From: Rhodospirillaceae bacterium
GTDB lineage: Bacteria > Pseudomonadota > Alphaproteobacteria > CACIAM-22H2
Length of the DNA stretch: 64,000 nucleotides
Direction of reading: 5' to 3'
Assembly: GCA_022843945.1 (NCBI GenBank)
Contig: JALHMR010000006.1
Location: 124,001-188,000, forward strand
Every line of letters begins with the position of its first letter. Position 1 is the first letter of the stretch. Positions 34,431 through 44,902 of this stretch are shown one piece after another. A program made the position numbers and the translations under genes. The notes beneath the pieces were generated by a model. That model saw only the letters and a program-made list of their open reading frames with translations. It was not told where the DNA came from and did not search any database.

Positions 34431-35444
34431 GTGATCTTCAAACGGCCGTCCTCCTCCGATTCAGCCCCCTCCGATTCAGCGGTGGAGCAGATGGTGCGCA
34501 GCCACCGGCTGCGCCCGCTGGAGCTGCTGCCCTGGATCGTCGTCGTCGGGGCCTATTTCGTGTTCCCCGAATACCTGCCGCTCGGCAGCCAGATCCTGAT
34601 CATGATCCTGTTCGCGATATCGCTGGATCTGATCCTCGGCTATGCGGGTATCATCACCCTCGGCCACTCGGCCTTGTTCGGGGTCGGTGCCTATGCTGCC
34701 GGCATCTACGCCCTGCACGTGACCGGCGAGCCGCTTTCGGGTCTCGTGGTGGCGGCAGTGGCCGCCGGGATCGTCGGCTTCGTCTCCGGCCTCGTCATCC
34801 TGCGCACGCACGGCCTGACCTTGCTGATGCTGACCCTGGCCATCACCTTCCTGATCGCCGAGCTCGCCAACAAGGCCGGCTTCATCACCGGCGGCGCCGA
34901 CGGCCTGCAGGGCATCGCCATGCAGGAGATCTTCGGCCAGTTCCGCTTCGACATGTTCGGACGCACGGCCTACGTCTACTCGGCCGTCGTGCTGTTCCTG
35001 GTCTGGCTGTTCGCGCGGCTCCTGGTGCACTCGCCGTTCGGCCGCTCGCTGACCGGTATCCGCGAGAACGTCACCCGCATGCACGCGATCGGCACGCCGG
35101 TGCGCAAGCGTCTCGTCACCGTCTACACCATCTCCGCCATGCTGGCCGGCCTGGCCGGCGGCCTGCTCACCCACACCACCCAGTTCGTCGGCCTCTCGGT
35201 GCTCAGCTTCGAGCGCTCGGGCGAGATCGTCATCATGCTGATCCTCGGCGGCATCGGCCGCCTCTACGGCGCCTTCGTTGGCGCCGCGGTCTACATGATC
35301 GCCCAGGACGAGCTGGCCAAGGCCGATCCGGTCTTCTGGTATTTCTGGATCGGCCTGCTGCTGGTGCTGATCGTCATGTTTGCCCGCGGCGGCATTCTCG
35401 GCCTCGTGGACCAGGCGCTGCGCCTGGTGCGGAGGAAGCCATGA
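34431..35444 (+). CDS. livM: ABC transporter permease, LivM type
   Basis: 337 residues from a GTG one base after the livH stop. The core shows ILGYAGIITLGHSALFGVGAYAAG, RTHGLTLLMLTLAI and AMLAGLAGGLLTHTTQFVG, typical of LivM, with about ten membrane segments. The first 40 residues include a serine-rich duplicated stretch (SSDSAPSDSA) that is not part of the conserved domain. Its TGA overlaps the ATG of the livG-type gene. Confidence 0.92.
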   Translation: MIFKRPSSSDSAPSDSAVEQMVRSHRLRPLELLPWIVVVGAYFVFPEYLPLGSQILIMILFAISLDLILGYAGIITLGHSALFGVGAYAAGIYALHVTGEPLSGLVVAAVAAGIVGFVSGLVILRTHGLTLLMLTLAITFLIAELANKAGFITGGADGLQGIAMQEIFGQFRFDMFGRTAYVYSAVVLFLVWLFARLLVHSPFGRSLTGIRENVTRMHAIGTPVRKRLVTVYTISAMLAGLAGGLLTHTTQFVGLSVLSFERSGEIVIMLILGGIGRLYGAFVGAAVYMIAQDELAKADPVFWYFWIGLLLVLIVMFARGGILGLVDQALRLVRRKP

Positions 35445-36193
35445 TCCCAGCCCTGGAGACCATCGGCCTGAAGAAGAGCTTCGGCGCGCTGCCGGTCGCC
35501 AATGACATCAATTTCCGGCTGGCACCCGGCGCCCGCCACGCCCTGATCGGCCCCAACGGCGCGGGCAAGACGACCTTCATCAACCTGATCACCGGGCGCC
35601 TCGAGCCCTCCGCCGGCGAGATCAAGCTGGGCGGCGCGGAGATCACCCGGCTGTCGCAGTCGGGGCGAGTGAAACGCGGCCTGGGGCGCACCTTCCAGAT
35701 CAACACCCTGTTCAAGGGCCTCTCTGTGCTGGAGAACGTGACCATGGCGGTCAGCGAGCGCCACGGTGCAGGGGGTGACATGTTCCGCTTTGCCGGCTCG
35801 CGCCGCGATCTGGTGGAGGAGGCCTATGACCTCCTCGAGCGCCTGCGCCTCGGCAACGACGCCCTCCTGCCGGTCAAGGAGCTGCCCTACGGCAAGCAGC
35901 GGCTGGTGGAGATCGCCATCGCGCTCGGCCTGCGCCCCTCGGTGCTGCTGCTCGACGAGCCGGCGGCCGGCGTGCCATCGGCCGAAACCGAGATCATCCT
36001 CAACGTGATCGAGAACCTGCCGGGCGACATCGCCGTGCTGATCATCGAGCACGACATGGACCTCGTCTTCCGATTCGCCAAGAAGATCACCGTGCTCGTC
36101 CAGGGTGCGGTGCTGGTCGAGGGCACGCCGGCGGAGATCGCGGCGGATGCCCGCGTGCGCGAGGTCTATCTCGGCGAGCACAGCCATGGCTGA
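35441..36193 (+). CDS. livG: ABC transporter ATP-binding protein, LivG type
   Basis: 250 residues. Walker A GPNGAGKTT, Walker B VLLLDEPAAG and the H-loop IIEHDMDLV are intact. The signature is the LivG-like LPYGKQRLVEIAIAL instead of LSGGQ, normal for this class. RGLGRTFQINTLFKGLSVLENV is also typical. Overlaps livM by 4 bases and livF by 8. Confidence 0.93.
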   Translation: MIPALETIGLKKSFGALPVANDINFRLAPGARHALIGPNGAGKTTFINLITGRLEPSAGEIKLGGAEITRLSQSGRVKRGLGRTFQINTLFKGLSVLENVTMAVSERHGAGGDMFRFAGSRRDLVEEAYDLLERLRLGNDALLPVKELPYGKQRLVEIAIALGLRPSVLLLDEPAAGVPSAETEIILNVIENLPGDIAVLIIEHDMDLVFRFAKKITVLVQGAVLVEGTPAEIAADARVREVYLGEHSHG

Positions 36194-36902
36194 GAGCCTG
36201 AAATTCACCGGCGTGTCGGCGGGCTACGGCGAAACCGTCGTGCTGGAGAACGTCTCGGTCTCGCTGGCGCCGGGCGGCACGCTGGCGGTCCTCGGGCGCA
36301 ACGGCGTGGGCAAGACAACGCTGCTGGCTACCATGATGGGCCACACTCGCCTGCATTCCGGCTCGATCGCCTTCGAGGGCAGGCCGATCGAGAGCCTGCC
36401 GACCTACCGCCGGGCGCTGCTCGGCATCGGCTACGTGCCGCAGGAGCGCGAGATCTTTCCCTCGCTCAGCGTCGACGAGAACCTGACCGTGGCCGCGCGC
36501 GCCAGTGGCGGCCGCAGCAAATGGACGCAGGAACGGGTCTTCGAGCTGTTCCCGCAGCTTGGCAACCGCCGCCGCAACATGGGCAACCAGCTGTCGGGCG
36601 GCGAGCAGCAGATGCTGGCGGTGGGGCGCGCCCTGATGGGCAACCCCTCGCTGCTGCTGATGGACGAGCCGCTGGAAGGCCTGGCGCCGGTGATCATTGA
36701 CTCGCTGATCGCCGCCTTCCACCGGCTGCGCCAGGACGACGGACTGGCCGTGGTGCTGGTCGAACAGCACGCGCGCCTGGCCCTGGAGTTCGCCGAACGG
36801 GCGATCATCCTCGACCGCGGCAAGATCATGTACGACGCACCGTCGCGGCCGCTGCTCGACGATCCTCAGAAACTCGCCGACCTGATCGGTGTTGCGGGCT
36901 AG
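36186..36902 (+). CDS. livF: ABC transporter ATP-binding protein, LivF type
   Basis: 238 residues. Walker A GRNGVGKTT, GYVPQEREIFPSLSV, signature LSGGEQQMLAVGRAL, Walker B LLLMDEPLEGL and switch VEQH are all present. Completes the five-gene importer (binding protein, two permeases, two ATPases). Its TAG abuts the convergent stop of the 3-hydroxyanthranilate dioxygenase gene (TAGCTA at 36900-36905). Confidence 0.93.
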   Translation: MAESLKFTGVSAGYGETVVLENVSVSLAPGGTLAVLGRNGVGKTTLLATMMGHTRLHSGSIAFEGRPIESLPTYRRALLGIGYVPQEREIFPSLSVDENLTVAARASGGRSKWTQERVFELFPQLGNRRRNMGNQLSGGEQQMLAVGRALMGNPSLLLMDEPLEGLAPVIIDSLIAAFHRLRQDDGLAVVLVEQHARLALEFAERAIILDRGKIMYDAPSRPLLDDPQKLADLIGVAG

Positions 36903-38845
<1,943 letters not shown>

Positions 38846-38849
<4 letters not shown>

Positions 38850-39424
38850 GCGCGCTTGGCCCGTCGCCGCTTGGCCGGGCGCCGCGTCACCGCCGTCACG
38901 GCCGTGCGCTTGCGCCGATCGGCGATCACCTGCAGCCCGGCATAACTGCCGCCGGCATAGAGCAGCGGGTGACCCTCGGCCCGCAGCCGCACCTCGACCA
39001 CGTTGCCGATGAAGATCGTGTGGGTGGAGGATTCGACCGTCTCGCGCACCACGCAGTCGAAGCTGGCCAGCGCGTCATCGAGCGCCGGAGCCGTGGTCTT
39101 GAGCGTCGTCCACTTGCCGGCACGAAAGCGTTCCTCGCCGACCACGCCTTTCTTCTGTCCGGCAAAGCGCGCGGCCAGGGCCTTGTGCCGGCGGGCCAGA
39201 AGATTGACGCAGAGATTGGCGCCGCGCTTGATGATGTCGTGGGCCTGCGAACTGCGGTTGACGCAGACCAGCAGTTGCGGCGGATCGGCTGAGAGCGAGC
39301 ACACGGCGGTCGCCGTCAGGCCGCAACGCTCGCCATCATGGCAGGTCGTGATGATGGTGACGCCGGCGGCCAGCCGGCGCATGGCCAGCTTGAACACATC
39401 GGCCGGGACGACGTCGCCGCTCAT
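38846..39424 (-). CDS. Flavin reductase (small component of a two-component monooxygenase)
   Basis: 192 residues of the HpaC/FMN-binding split-barrel family: FKLAMRRLAAGVTIITT, CGLTATAVCSLSADPPQLLVCVNRSSQ and GANLCVNLLARRH. It reduces FMN or FAD with NAD(P)H and passes it to a partner oxygenase. A basic C-terminal tail (RRPAKRRRAKRA) is an odd addition. The gene starts nine bases after the stop of the luciferase-like monooxygenase gene, the expected partner. Confidence 0.92.
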
Positions 39425-39432
39425 GCCGGCGC

Positions 39433-40503
39433 TCAGGCGGCGCGCGCCGCTTTGGTGAAGCGCGGCATCACCTTCTCGGAGAACAGGCGCATCGAGCGCT
39501 GCGCCGCGTCCAGCGGGATGGTGTTGAAGTTGACCTGCAGCGAGGCGATCTCGAAGCCGCCCAGCATCTGGTCGTAGGCGGCGATCTGCTCGGCAATTTC
39601 CTCGGGCGGACCGACCCAGGCAGCGCCCTTCTGCACCTGGGATTCGAACGTCTCGGCGGCGAGGCCGGCGATGATCTTGTCGTAGCCCGGGTAGTCCTTG
39701 GAGTTCATGCCCTCGGTCCAGGCCGAGGCCGAACTGACCAGCGACTTGAGGTAGCGGTTGAGCGGCTCGCGCGCGATCTCCACCGCTTCGGCCTTGGTCG
39801 GCGCGCAGAACATGTGGAAGGCGAGCATGACGCGGCCCTGGCCGGGATGCCCCGCCGACTTCCAAGCGTCGCGATAGAGACCGACGAGCTCCTTCATCTT
39901 GCCGCCGGCCAGCGGAATGGCCATCACCGAATGCCCGGCCTTGCCGGCTTCGGTGAAGGATTGCGGCGTGCTCAGCGCCGCCACCCAGAATTGCGGGCGC
40001 GGGCGCTGGGTCGGGCGCGGCAGCGAGGTGACGTCCTTGAAGCTGTGGAAGCGGCCGGTGCTGCTGACATTCTCGCCCTCGAGCAGCAGGCGCACCTGCT
40101 CCATGCCCTCGGTGAAGCGGTCGCGGCTCTCGTCCGGGCTGATGCCGAAACGGCTGAACTCGTGCGGCAGGAAGGCGCGCGCGAAGCCGACCTCGAGCCG
40201 CCCGCCCGAGATGGCGTCGAGCATGCCGATCTCGCCGGCCAGCTTGAGCGGGTTGTTGAACACCGGCAGCACGGCGCCGGTGATCAGGCGGGCACGCTTG
40301 CAGCGCATCGCCGCCGCGGTCAGGAAGACGATCGGGTTCGGGCTGTAGCCGCCGTAATCCTCGAAGTAGTGCTCGACCGTGCGCACATGGGTGTAGCCCA
40401 GTGCATCCGTGTCATCGACCAGGGCCAAGCAGTCGCGGAAATAGTCGTCCGCGGCCTTCACCTTGGGCCCGATGTCGGGGAAGAACTGGATACCGAATTC
40501 CAT
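39433..40503 (-). CDS. Luciferase-like (LLM class) flavin-dependent monooxygenase
   Basis: 356 residues of the bacterial luciferase superfamily, TIM-barrel. MEFGIQFFPDIG starts the fold, and VRTVEHYFEDYGGYSPNP carries the His typical of the active site. GRLEVGFARAFLPHEFSRFG and AGKAGHSVMAIPL follow. It uses reduced FMN from the co-encoded reductase to oxygenate an organic substrate. AAGGGAGAG precedes the ATG at 40503. Divergent from a MarR gene with a palindrome between them, so it is probably induced by its substrate. Substrate unknown. Confidence 0.92.
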   Translation of the reverse strand: MEFGIQFFPDIGPKVKAADDYFRDCLALVDDTDALGYTHVRTVEHYFEDYGGYSPNPIVFLTAAAMRCKRARLITGAVLPVFNNPLKLAGEIGMLDAISGGRLEVGFARAFLPHEFSRFGISPDESRDRFTEGMEQVRLLLEGENVSSTGRFHSFKDVTSLPRPTQRPRPQFWVAALSTPQSFTEAGKAGHSVMAIPLAGGKMKELVGLYRDAWKSAGHPGQGRVMLAFHMFCAPTKAEAVEIAREPLNRYLKSLVSSASAWTEGMNSKDYPGYDKIIAGLAAETFESQVQKGAAWVGPPEEIAEQIAAYDQMLGGFEIASLQVNFNTIPLDAAQRSMRLFSEKVMPRFTKAARAA

Positions 40504-40569
40504 GCGCCTCTCTCCCTTGCGCTCCTCGGCCAAAAATCTAGCCCAAAGCCCGCCCCCGGTCAGCACTTA

Positions 40570-40587
40570 TTATCCGTGTACGGACAA
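40570..40587. promoter_or_regulatory. MarR-type operator between monooxygenase and regulator genes
   Basis: TTATCCGT - GT - ACGGACAA, imperfect inverted repeat with 7 of 8 arm positions paired. It is in the divergent region (starts at 40503 and 40691). It differs from the TTGTTTG sites and so points to a separate regulator. Confidence 0.7.
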
Positions 40588-40690
40588 ATATGCCGGGAGC
40601 GGGGTGGGCCGGGCGCGGCTTGCCAGAGCGCGGCGGGACACGGTTATATGGCGTCACGATTTTCTCATTCCGAGTCGAGGGTTAGGGGCG

Positions 40691-41215
40691 ATGAGCGAGC
40701 GCAAGAAGCGCGGCGCAAGCGAGACGGCGGCCAACGGCGCCGCCGTCGGCTATGTGCTGGGCGAGGCGCCGGGCCATCTGCTGCGCCGCTGCCAGCAGCG
40801 CGCGGTGGAGATCTTCATGGAGGAGATCGGCCCGACCAGGCTGACGCCGCGGCAGTTCGCGCTGCTGCTGATCCTGGCCCAGCGCCCGGGCCTGACCCAG
40901 ACCGAGCTGGTCGCGGAGACCGGCATCGACCGCTCCACGGTCGGCGACATGATCGACCGCCTGGTCGTCCGCGGCCTGGTGCGGCGGCGGCGCAGCGGCC
41001 GCGACCAGCGCGCCAACACGCTAGCCATCCTGCCGGCCGGCACGGCGGCGCTGAACGAGGCCCTGCCGGCCGTGGAGCGCGCGCAGCTGCGCATCATGGC
41101 GCCGCTGCCGCCGGCCACGCGCCAGTCGTTCATGGCGGCCCTGCGTCTGATGGCCGCCGATGCCCCGACCGGCGAGCAAGAGGAGCGGCCGGCCCCTCGC
41201 GGCGCTAGGCGATGA
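40691..41215 (+). CDS. MarR family transcriptional regulator
   Basis: 174 residues. Winged-helix core: LTPRQFALLLILAQRPGLTQTELVAETGIDRSTVGDMIDRL (in part), wing RRRRSGRDQRANTLAILPAG. Encoded divergently from the luciferase-like monooxygenase and flavin reductase genes, with the TTATCCGT palindrome between, which suggests local control of that pair. Its stop overlaps the next ATG (ATGA), tying it to two secreted proteins of unknown role. Confidence 0.92.
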   Translation: MSERKKRGASETAANGAAVGYVLGEAPGHLLRRCQQRAVEIFMEEIGPTRLTPRQFALLLILAQRPGLTQTELVAETGIDRSTVGDMIDRLVVRGLVRRRRSGRDQRANTLAILPAGTAALNEALPAVERAQLRIMAPLPPATRQSFMAALRLMAADAPTGEQEERPAPRGARR

Positions 41216-41673
41216 CTCGGCGGCCTCTTGGCGGAGCGGCCGTCCTGCTGGCAGCAACGCTGGCGGCCGGCCCCGTCATGGCGCAAGCTGCAGCCGAGAT
41301 GGAACTGGCCACCGAATTCCTCACCCTCGAACTCGCCGGCTGGCGCCTGCCCGACCCGACCGAGGAGTGCCTGACGTCCTTGCGCCTGCGCCGGCTCGAG
41401 CCGATGGCTTTCGGCAGCGAGGACCTCATCGACCAGCCGGAGCTCGTCGATCCGCCCGGCCCGCATTTCCGCGTGCTGCGCATCGAGCCCGATCCCGCCA
41501 ATCGGCGGCGGCGCATCGTGCAGTTCGAATGGCTGCTGGGCGACCAGGGCGCGGCGCGCCCGGTGCGCGACAGCTTCTCCTTCTCGCTCGGCGGCCAGAC
41601 CGGCGGCGGACGCGCGGTGATGCAGCGCGAGCCCGAGCGGCTGGTCATCCGCCGCGAATGCTTCGGCGGATAG
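41212..41673 (+). CDS. Secreted hypothetical protein
   Basis: 153 residues. Signal peptide (MTRRPLGGAAVLLAATLAAGPVMAQA) with a likely cut after MAQA. The mature part, with two Cys (EECLTS and RECFGG) that could form a disulfide, is not recognised. It overlaps the MarR gene by 4 bases and is followed after four bases by the VWA protein gene, so the three are probably one operon. Confidence 0.75.
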   Translation: MTRRPLGGAAVLLAATLAAGPVMAQAAAEMELATEFLTLELAGWRLPDPTEECLTSLRLRRLEPMAFGSEDLIDQPELVDPPGPHFRVLRIEPDPANRRRRIVQFEWLLGDQGAARPVRDSFSFSLGGQTGGGRAVMQREPERLVIRRECFGG

Positions 41674-41677
41674 AGGT

Positions 41678-42376
41678 ATGCCGGCGCTGCCCCACCCCCG
41701 GTGGATCGCGGCGCTGGCGCTGACCCTGGTCGTGGGCTGCGGCGGCGCCGCCCGCGCCGCCCCGGTGGATCTCGAGCTGGTGCTGGCGGTCGACTGCTCG
41801 GGCAGCATCGACGACGACGAGTTCGCGCTGCAGATCAAGGGCTACGCCCAGGCCTTCAGCCATCCCTCGGTGATCCGCGCCATCCGCTCCGGCCAGCACG
41901 GCGCCATCGCCGTCACCTATGTCCAGTGGTCCGGCCCGTTCTTCCAGGCCCAGGGCGTGGGCTGGACCCTGGTGAGCGACGCCGACACGGCCGAAGGCTT
42001 CGGCGCGAAAATGGTGGCGGCACCGCGCACCATCCATCGCGGCGGCACCTCGCTCAGCGGCATCATCGACTACGCGTCGAACCTCTTCGGCAAGTCGGGC
42101 CACGAAGGCATCCGACGGGTGATCGATATCTCGGGCGACGGCATCAACAATGCCGGCCGCCGCCCGTCGGACGCACGCGACGATGCGGTTTCGCGCGGCC
42201 TGACCATCAACGGCCTGGCGATCCTCACCGACTACGGTGGCCTCGACCGCTATTTCGAGGAGAACGTCGTCGGCGGTCCCGGCGCCTTCGTCATCGCCGC
42301 GGAGAGCTTCGAAAGCTTCGCCGCCGCGATTCTCAACAAGCTGATCCGCGAGATTGCCCAGGCCTCACTCGAATAG
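41678..42376 (+). CDS. DUF1194 protein (secreted von Willebrand factor A domain)
   Basis: 232 residues. Signal peptide ending near GAARAA. The MIDAS motif for metal-dependent adhesion is DCSGSID (D-x-S-x-S), followed by the conserved Thr in RGGTSLSGII and Asp in IDISGDGINN. Periplasmic or secreted single-domain VWA protein typical of Rhizobiales and Rhodospirillales; function unknown. Last gene of the small plus-strand group; convergent with the AlaX-type gene. Confidence 0.9.
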   Translation: MPALPHPRWIAALALTLVVGCGGAARAAPVDLELVLAVDCSGSIDDDEFALQIKGYAQAFSHPSVIRAIRSGQHGAIAVTYVQWSGPFFQAQGVGWTLVSDADTAEGFGAKMVAAPRTIHRGGTSLSGIIDYASNLFGKSGHEGIRRVIDISGDGINNAGRRPSDARDDAVSRGLTINGLAILTDYGGLDRYFEENVVGGPGAFVIAAESFESFAAAILNKLIREIAQASLE

Positions 42377-42392
42377 GACCGAGCCGCGCTGA

Positions 42393-43106
42393 CTATTCCG
42401 CCAGCGCCACCACGACGCGGCGGTTGCGCTTGCCCTTGTTCTCGATCTTCTCGACGATCACGCGGCCGATCTCGCCGGTCGCCTTGACATGCGTGCCGCC
42501 GCAGGGCTGCAGATCGACGCCCGGCCCGATATCGAGGAGGCGCACCTTGCCCTGGCCGCTCGGCGGCTTGACCGACATGGTGCGCACCAGCTCCGGTGTC
42601 GCCGCCAGCTCCGCGTCGCTGATCCAGCGCGGATTGGCGGCATGGTTCGCGGCGATCAATTCGTTGAGCTTGGTCTCGATCGCCGCCTTGTCGAGCGTCA
42701 GCTCGCCGACGTCGAAATCGAGGCGCGAGCGGGCCTCGCCCACCTGCCCGCCGGTGACGCCCCCCGGCACGACGGCGCATAGCAGATGCAGGCAGGTATG
42801 CATGCGCATGTGACGGTGACGCCGCGTCCAGTCGAGCTCGACGACCACCCGCTCGCCGACTGCGGGCAGCGCCTGGTCCGCCGCCGGCAGGTGCAGGATC
42901 TGCCCCGCCGCGGCCCCTTTGCGCGTATCGGCGATGGCCACGACGACGGCGCCCTCACGGCGCAGGGTACCGGTATCGCCGGGTTGGCCGCCGCCCATGG
43001 GATAGAACACGGTGCGGTCCAGCTCAATGCCCTCGGGCCCGACGGCGGTAACGACGGCTTCACAGCTGCGCAAATAAGCGTCGTCTCGAAAAATCTCTTC
43101 GGTCAT
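42393..43106 (-). CDS. Alanyl-tRNA editing protein (AlaX type)
   Basis: 237 residues, homologous to the editing and C-Ala-proximal part of alanyl-tRNA synthetase. The zinc/catalytic residues are seen as HMRMHTCLHLL (HxxxH) and PCGGTHV (CxxxH). It hydrolyses Ser-tRNA(Ala) or Gly-tRNA(Ala) in the cytoplasm to prevent mistranslation. RTVFYPMGGGQPGDTG is the family N-terminal signature. Monocistronic on the minus strand. Confidence 0.93.
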   Translation of the reverse strand: MTEEIFRDDAYLRSCEAVVTAVGPEGIELDRTVFYPMGGGQPGDTGTLRREGAVVVAIADTRKGAAAGQILHLPAADQALPAVGERVVVELDWTRRHRHMRMHTCLHLLCAVVPGGVTGGQVGEARSRLDFDVGELTLDKAAIETKLNELIAANHAANPRWISDAELAATPELVRTMSVKPPSGQGKVRLLDIGPGVDLQPCGGTHVKATGEIGRVIVEKIENKGKRNRRVVVALAE

Positions 43107-43306
43107 ACAGGCTCCTGATACAGCGGCAGCCGGCGGCGCCGGAAACTGGCACAGACCATGCTCAGACCAAGCTCATGACAGCCGGGATAAGTTTACCCGG
43201 GCTGGCGGCGCGGCGTCCAACCAGGGTCGCGCAAAAAATTAACTTCGATGTGCTAGAGGTTTGTCTGAAAGTCCCAGATACTTGACTCGCCACGTGCTTG
43301 GAACTT

Positions 43307-43648
43307 ATGGTCGAAATGAATTCAGACTTCCCGCCACGAAAGAACGTTAGTGCCATGGCTGCGGACCAGCCCATAGAAGATGGGCGTATCGACCCGCCGT
43401 CCGTCGAGGCGGCCAAATTGCTGGGCACGGTGCTTGCCGAGGCGCGCAACGACCGCGCGCTGAGCCGCTACGCCGAAGTTGACCTGCGTGCCATCGACGA
43501 AATCCGCGCCAAGCTCCAGGCCGATCCCGCCGACCGCAACGCCACGTCCTGGGCACGCCAGATCGCCAAGACCTGGTCGAACCGCATCGGCGGCGGCAAT
43601 TTCCGGCATATCCGCCGGGTTCTCGATCTTCTGGATCAGCGGATCTAA
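43307..43648 (+). CDS. Small hypothetical protein
   Basis: About 113 residues from the ATG at 43307; ATGs at 43316 and 43355 are also possible, and the last (MAADQPIEDG) fits the more conserved-looking part. Soluble, charged, predicted helical, with RNATSWARQIAKTWSNRIGGGNFRHIRRVLDLLDQ at the end (shown in part). Not recognised. About 190 bases of non-coding sequence precede it and the pseudo-phosphorelay operon is convergent downstream. Confidence 0.55.
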   Translation: MVEMNSDFPPRKNVSAMAADQPIEDGRIDPPSVEAAKLLGTVLAEARNDRALSRYAEVDLRAIDEIRAKLQADPADRNATSWARQIAKTWSNRIGGGNFRHIRRVLDLLDQRI

Positions 43649-43664
43649 CTCCGCCGCGCGCCTC

Positions 43665-44177
43665 TCAAGCGTATTTGGCCGTCAGGATCTTGAACGAGGC
43701 GAGCAGCTCGCCTTCGGTCTCGGCCCGCATGCCGCCCATGGGCTGCTGCGCCCGGCCCAGCAGCACGTAAAGCATGTCGATGTGCAGCCGGATGACCAGG
43801 AGCTGGCGTTCGCCGGCTTCGGTCCGGCTCAGGACAAAGTCGTTGAGGCTCGAGGCGATGGCCGTCACGGTATGGAAGCCGAACGTGCCGGCGAGTCCCT
43901 TGATGGCCAGCGACTCATCGCGGAGCATCTCGAAATAGGCCGTGCGCAGCCCGGGATTGGCGGCGGCGTCGTGATGGGTCGTGCGGATCGCCTTTAGCTT
44001 CTCAGCGACCTGCTTGACGAAGCGATCCTTGGACTTGTGGACCGCGGTTTCGATCTTCGCCAGCTCCTGCGGCGACAGATCGAAATTGAGCCCCTTCGTC
44101 GCGCTGATCGCGCGCCGTTTCAGGTCCTGAGGCGGAGCGATGATCCGCGCCCGGCGTCCCGTTGGCTTCCGCTCCAT
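43665..44177 (-). CDS. Hpt-like four-helix protein lacking the phosphorylatable histidine (tentative)
   Basis: 170 residues, mostly helical. The segment DESLAIKGLAGTFGF resembles the Hpt active helix (H-x-x-K-G-x-A-x-x-x-G), but the position of the His is Leu. The rest, with a basic N-terminus of about 35 residues, is not recognised. Encoded three bases after the receiver-like gene and certainly co-transcribed with it. If the Hpt reading is right, the pair forms a phosphorelay-shaped module in which neither partner can be phosphorylated normally. Confidence 0.55.
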   Translation of the reverse strand: MERKPTGRRARIIAPPQDLKRRAISATKGLNFDLSPQELAKIETAVHKSKDRFVKQVAEKLKAIRTTHHDAAANPGLRTAYFEMLRDESLAIKGLAGTFGFHTVTAIASSLNDFVLSRTEAGERQLLVIRLHIDMLYVLLGRAQQPMGGMRAETEGELLASFKILTAKYA

Positions 44178-44180
44178 GCT

Positions 44181-44684
44181 TTACGGCTGGGCGGCGGTCA
44201 GACGCCGCTCCGGGCCGCCGTATCGTGCATCCTCGCGCCGCCGGCGGTCGGGACCGAAATAGGTGTCGGCGTCGATGAACGGGCGCGGGAAGGCGATGAT
44301 CGAGACCAGCCGCTTGTGGAAGGACTCGACATTGAACGGCTTGGCCAGGAACTCGGTGATGCCGCGATCGCGGGCCTGAACCACGTATTGCTGCTCCGAG
44401 CGGGCCGTCATCAGCAGCACCGGCAGCAGGCGGTTGGGCGAGGTCGGCGAGGTGCGGATGTGCTCGATGAACTGCAGCCCGTTCATCGGCTGCGTGTTCC
44501 ATTCGATGATCGCGATATCGACGGGCTGGCTGCGCATCGCCTCGATGGCGCGATCCGTGGTGTTGGTCTTACGAACCGCCCGGGCGCCCATCATCATCAG
44601 CACGTCCCACGTCAGCTCGAGGGACATGGGATTGGGGTCGACGAGCAGGAAGCGAACTTGGGCGAGGTCGATCTTGGCGGGCAT
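44181..44684 (-). CDS. Atypical response-regulator receiver domain protein (Glu at the phospho-Asp position)
   Basis: 167 residues. The receiver fold is clear: VRFLLVDPNPMSLELTWDVLMMMG at the start (in part), VLLMTARSE with the Thr switch, and FLAKPFN with the conserved Lys. The phospho-acceptor site reads VDIAIIEWNTQPMNG, so Glu replaces Asp, and the usual acidic pair is reduced to one Asp (VDPN). Glu often mimics the phosphorylated state. No output domain follows, only a basic tail. Likely a constitutively on signalling adaptor. Confidence 0.85.
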   Translation of the reverse strand: MPAKIDLAQVRFLLVDPNPMSLELTWDVLMMMGARAVRKTNTTDRAIEAMRSQPVDIAIIEWNTQPMNGLQFIEHIRTSPTSPNRLLPVLLMTARSEQQYVVQARDRGITEFLAKPFNVESFHKRLVSIIAFPRPFIDADTYFGPDRRRREDARYGGPERRLTAAQP

Positions 44685-44902
44685 GGGTCGCGCGTCGTCC
44701 TTACCGTCGGTTCTTCGTTATCCGGGGCAGGCGCAGCGAAGCAACCCCCAGGCCAATACGGCTGTTGGTACTACAACTTTCGCTAAAAGTCAGTCACCGA
44801 ACCGATGGTCGGCGAAAAAAAGTCGGCTAAAACGCTGCAGCGCCAGCGTCTTAACCTTAACTGATGGCCGGCGGTGTTCGGGACTGGCGCTCGAACGGAC
44901 GG

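Noticed and set aside
43170-43205. Terminator near the small hypothetical gene
   Set aside because: An imperfect CAGCCGGG/CCCGGGCTG hairpin is visible but has no T-tract and lies upstream of, not after, a plus-strand gene. Left unassigned.
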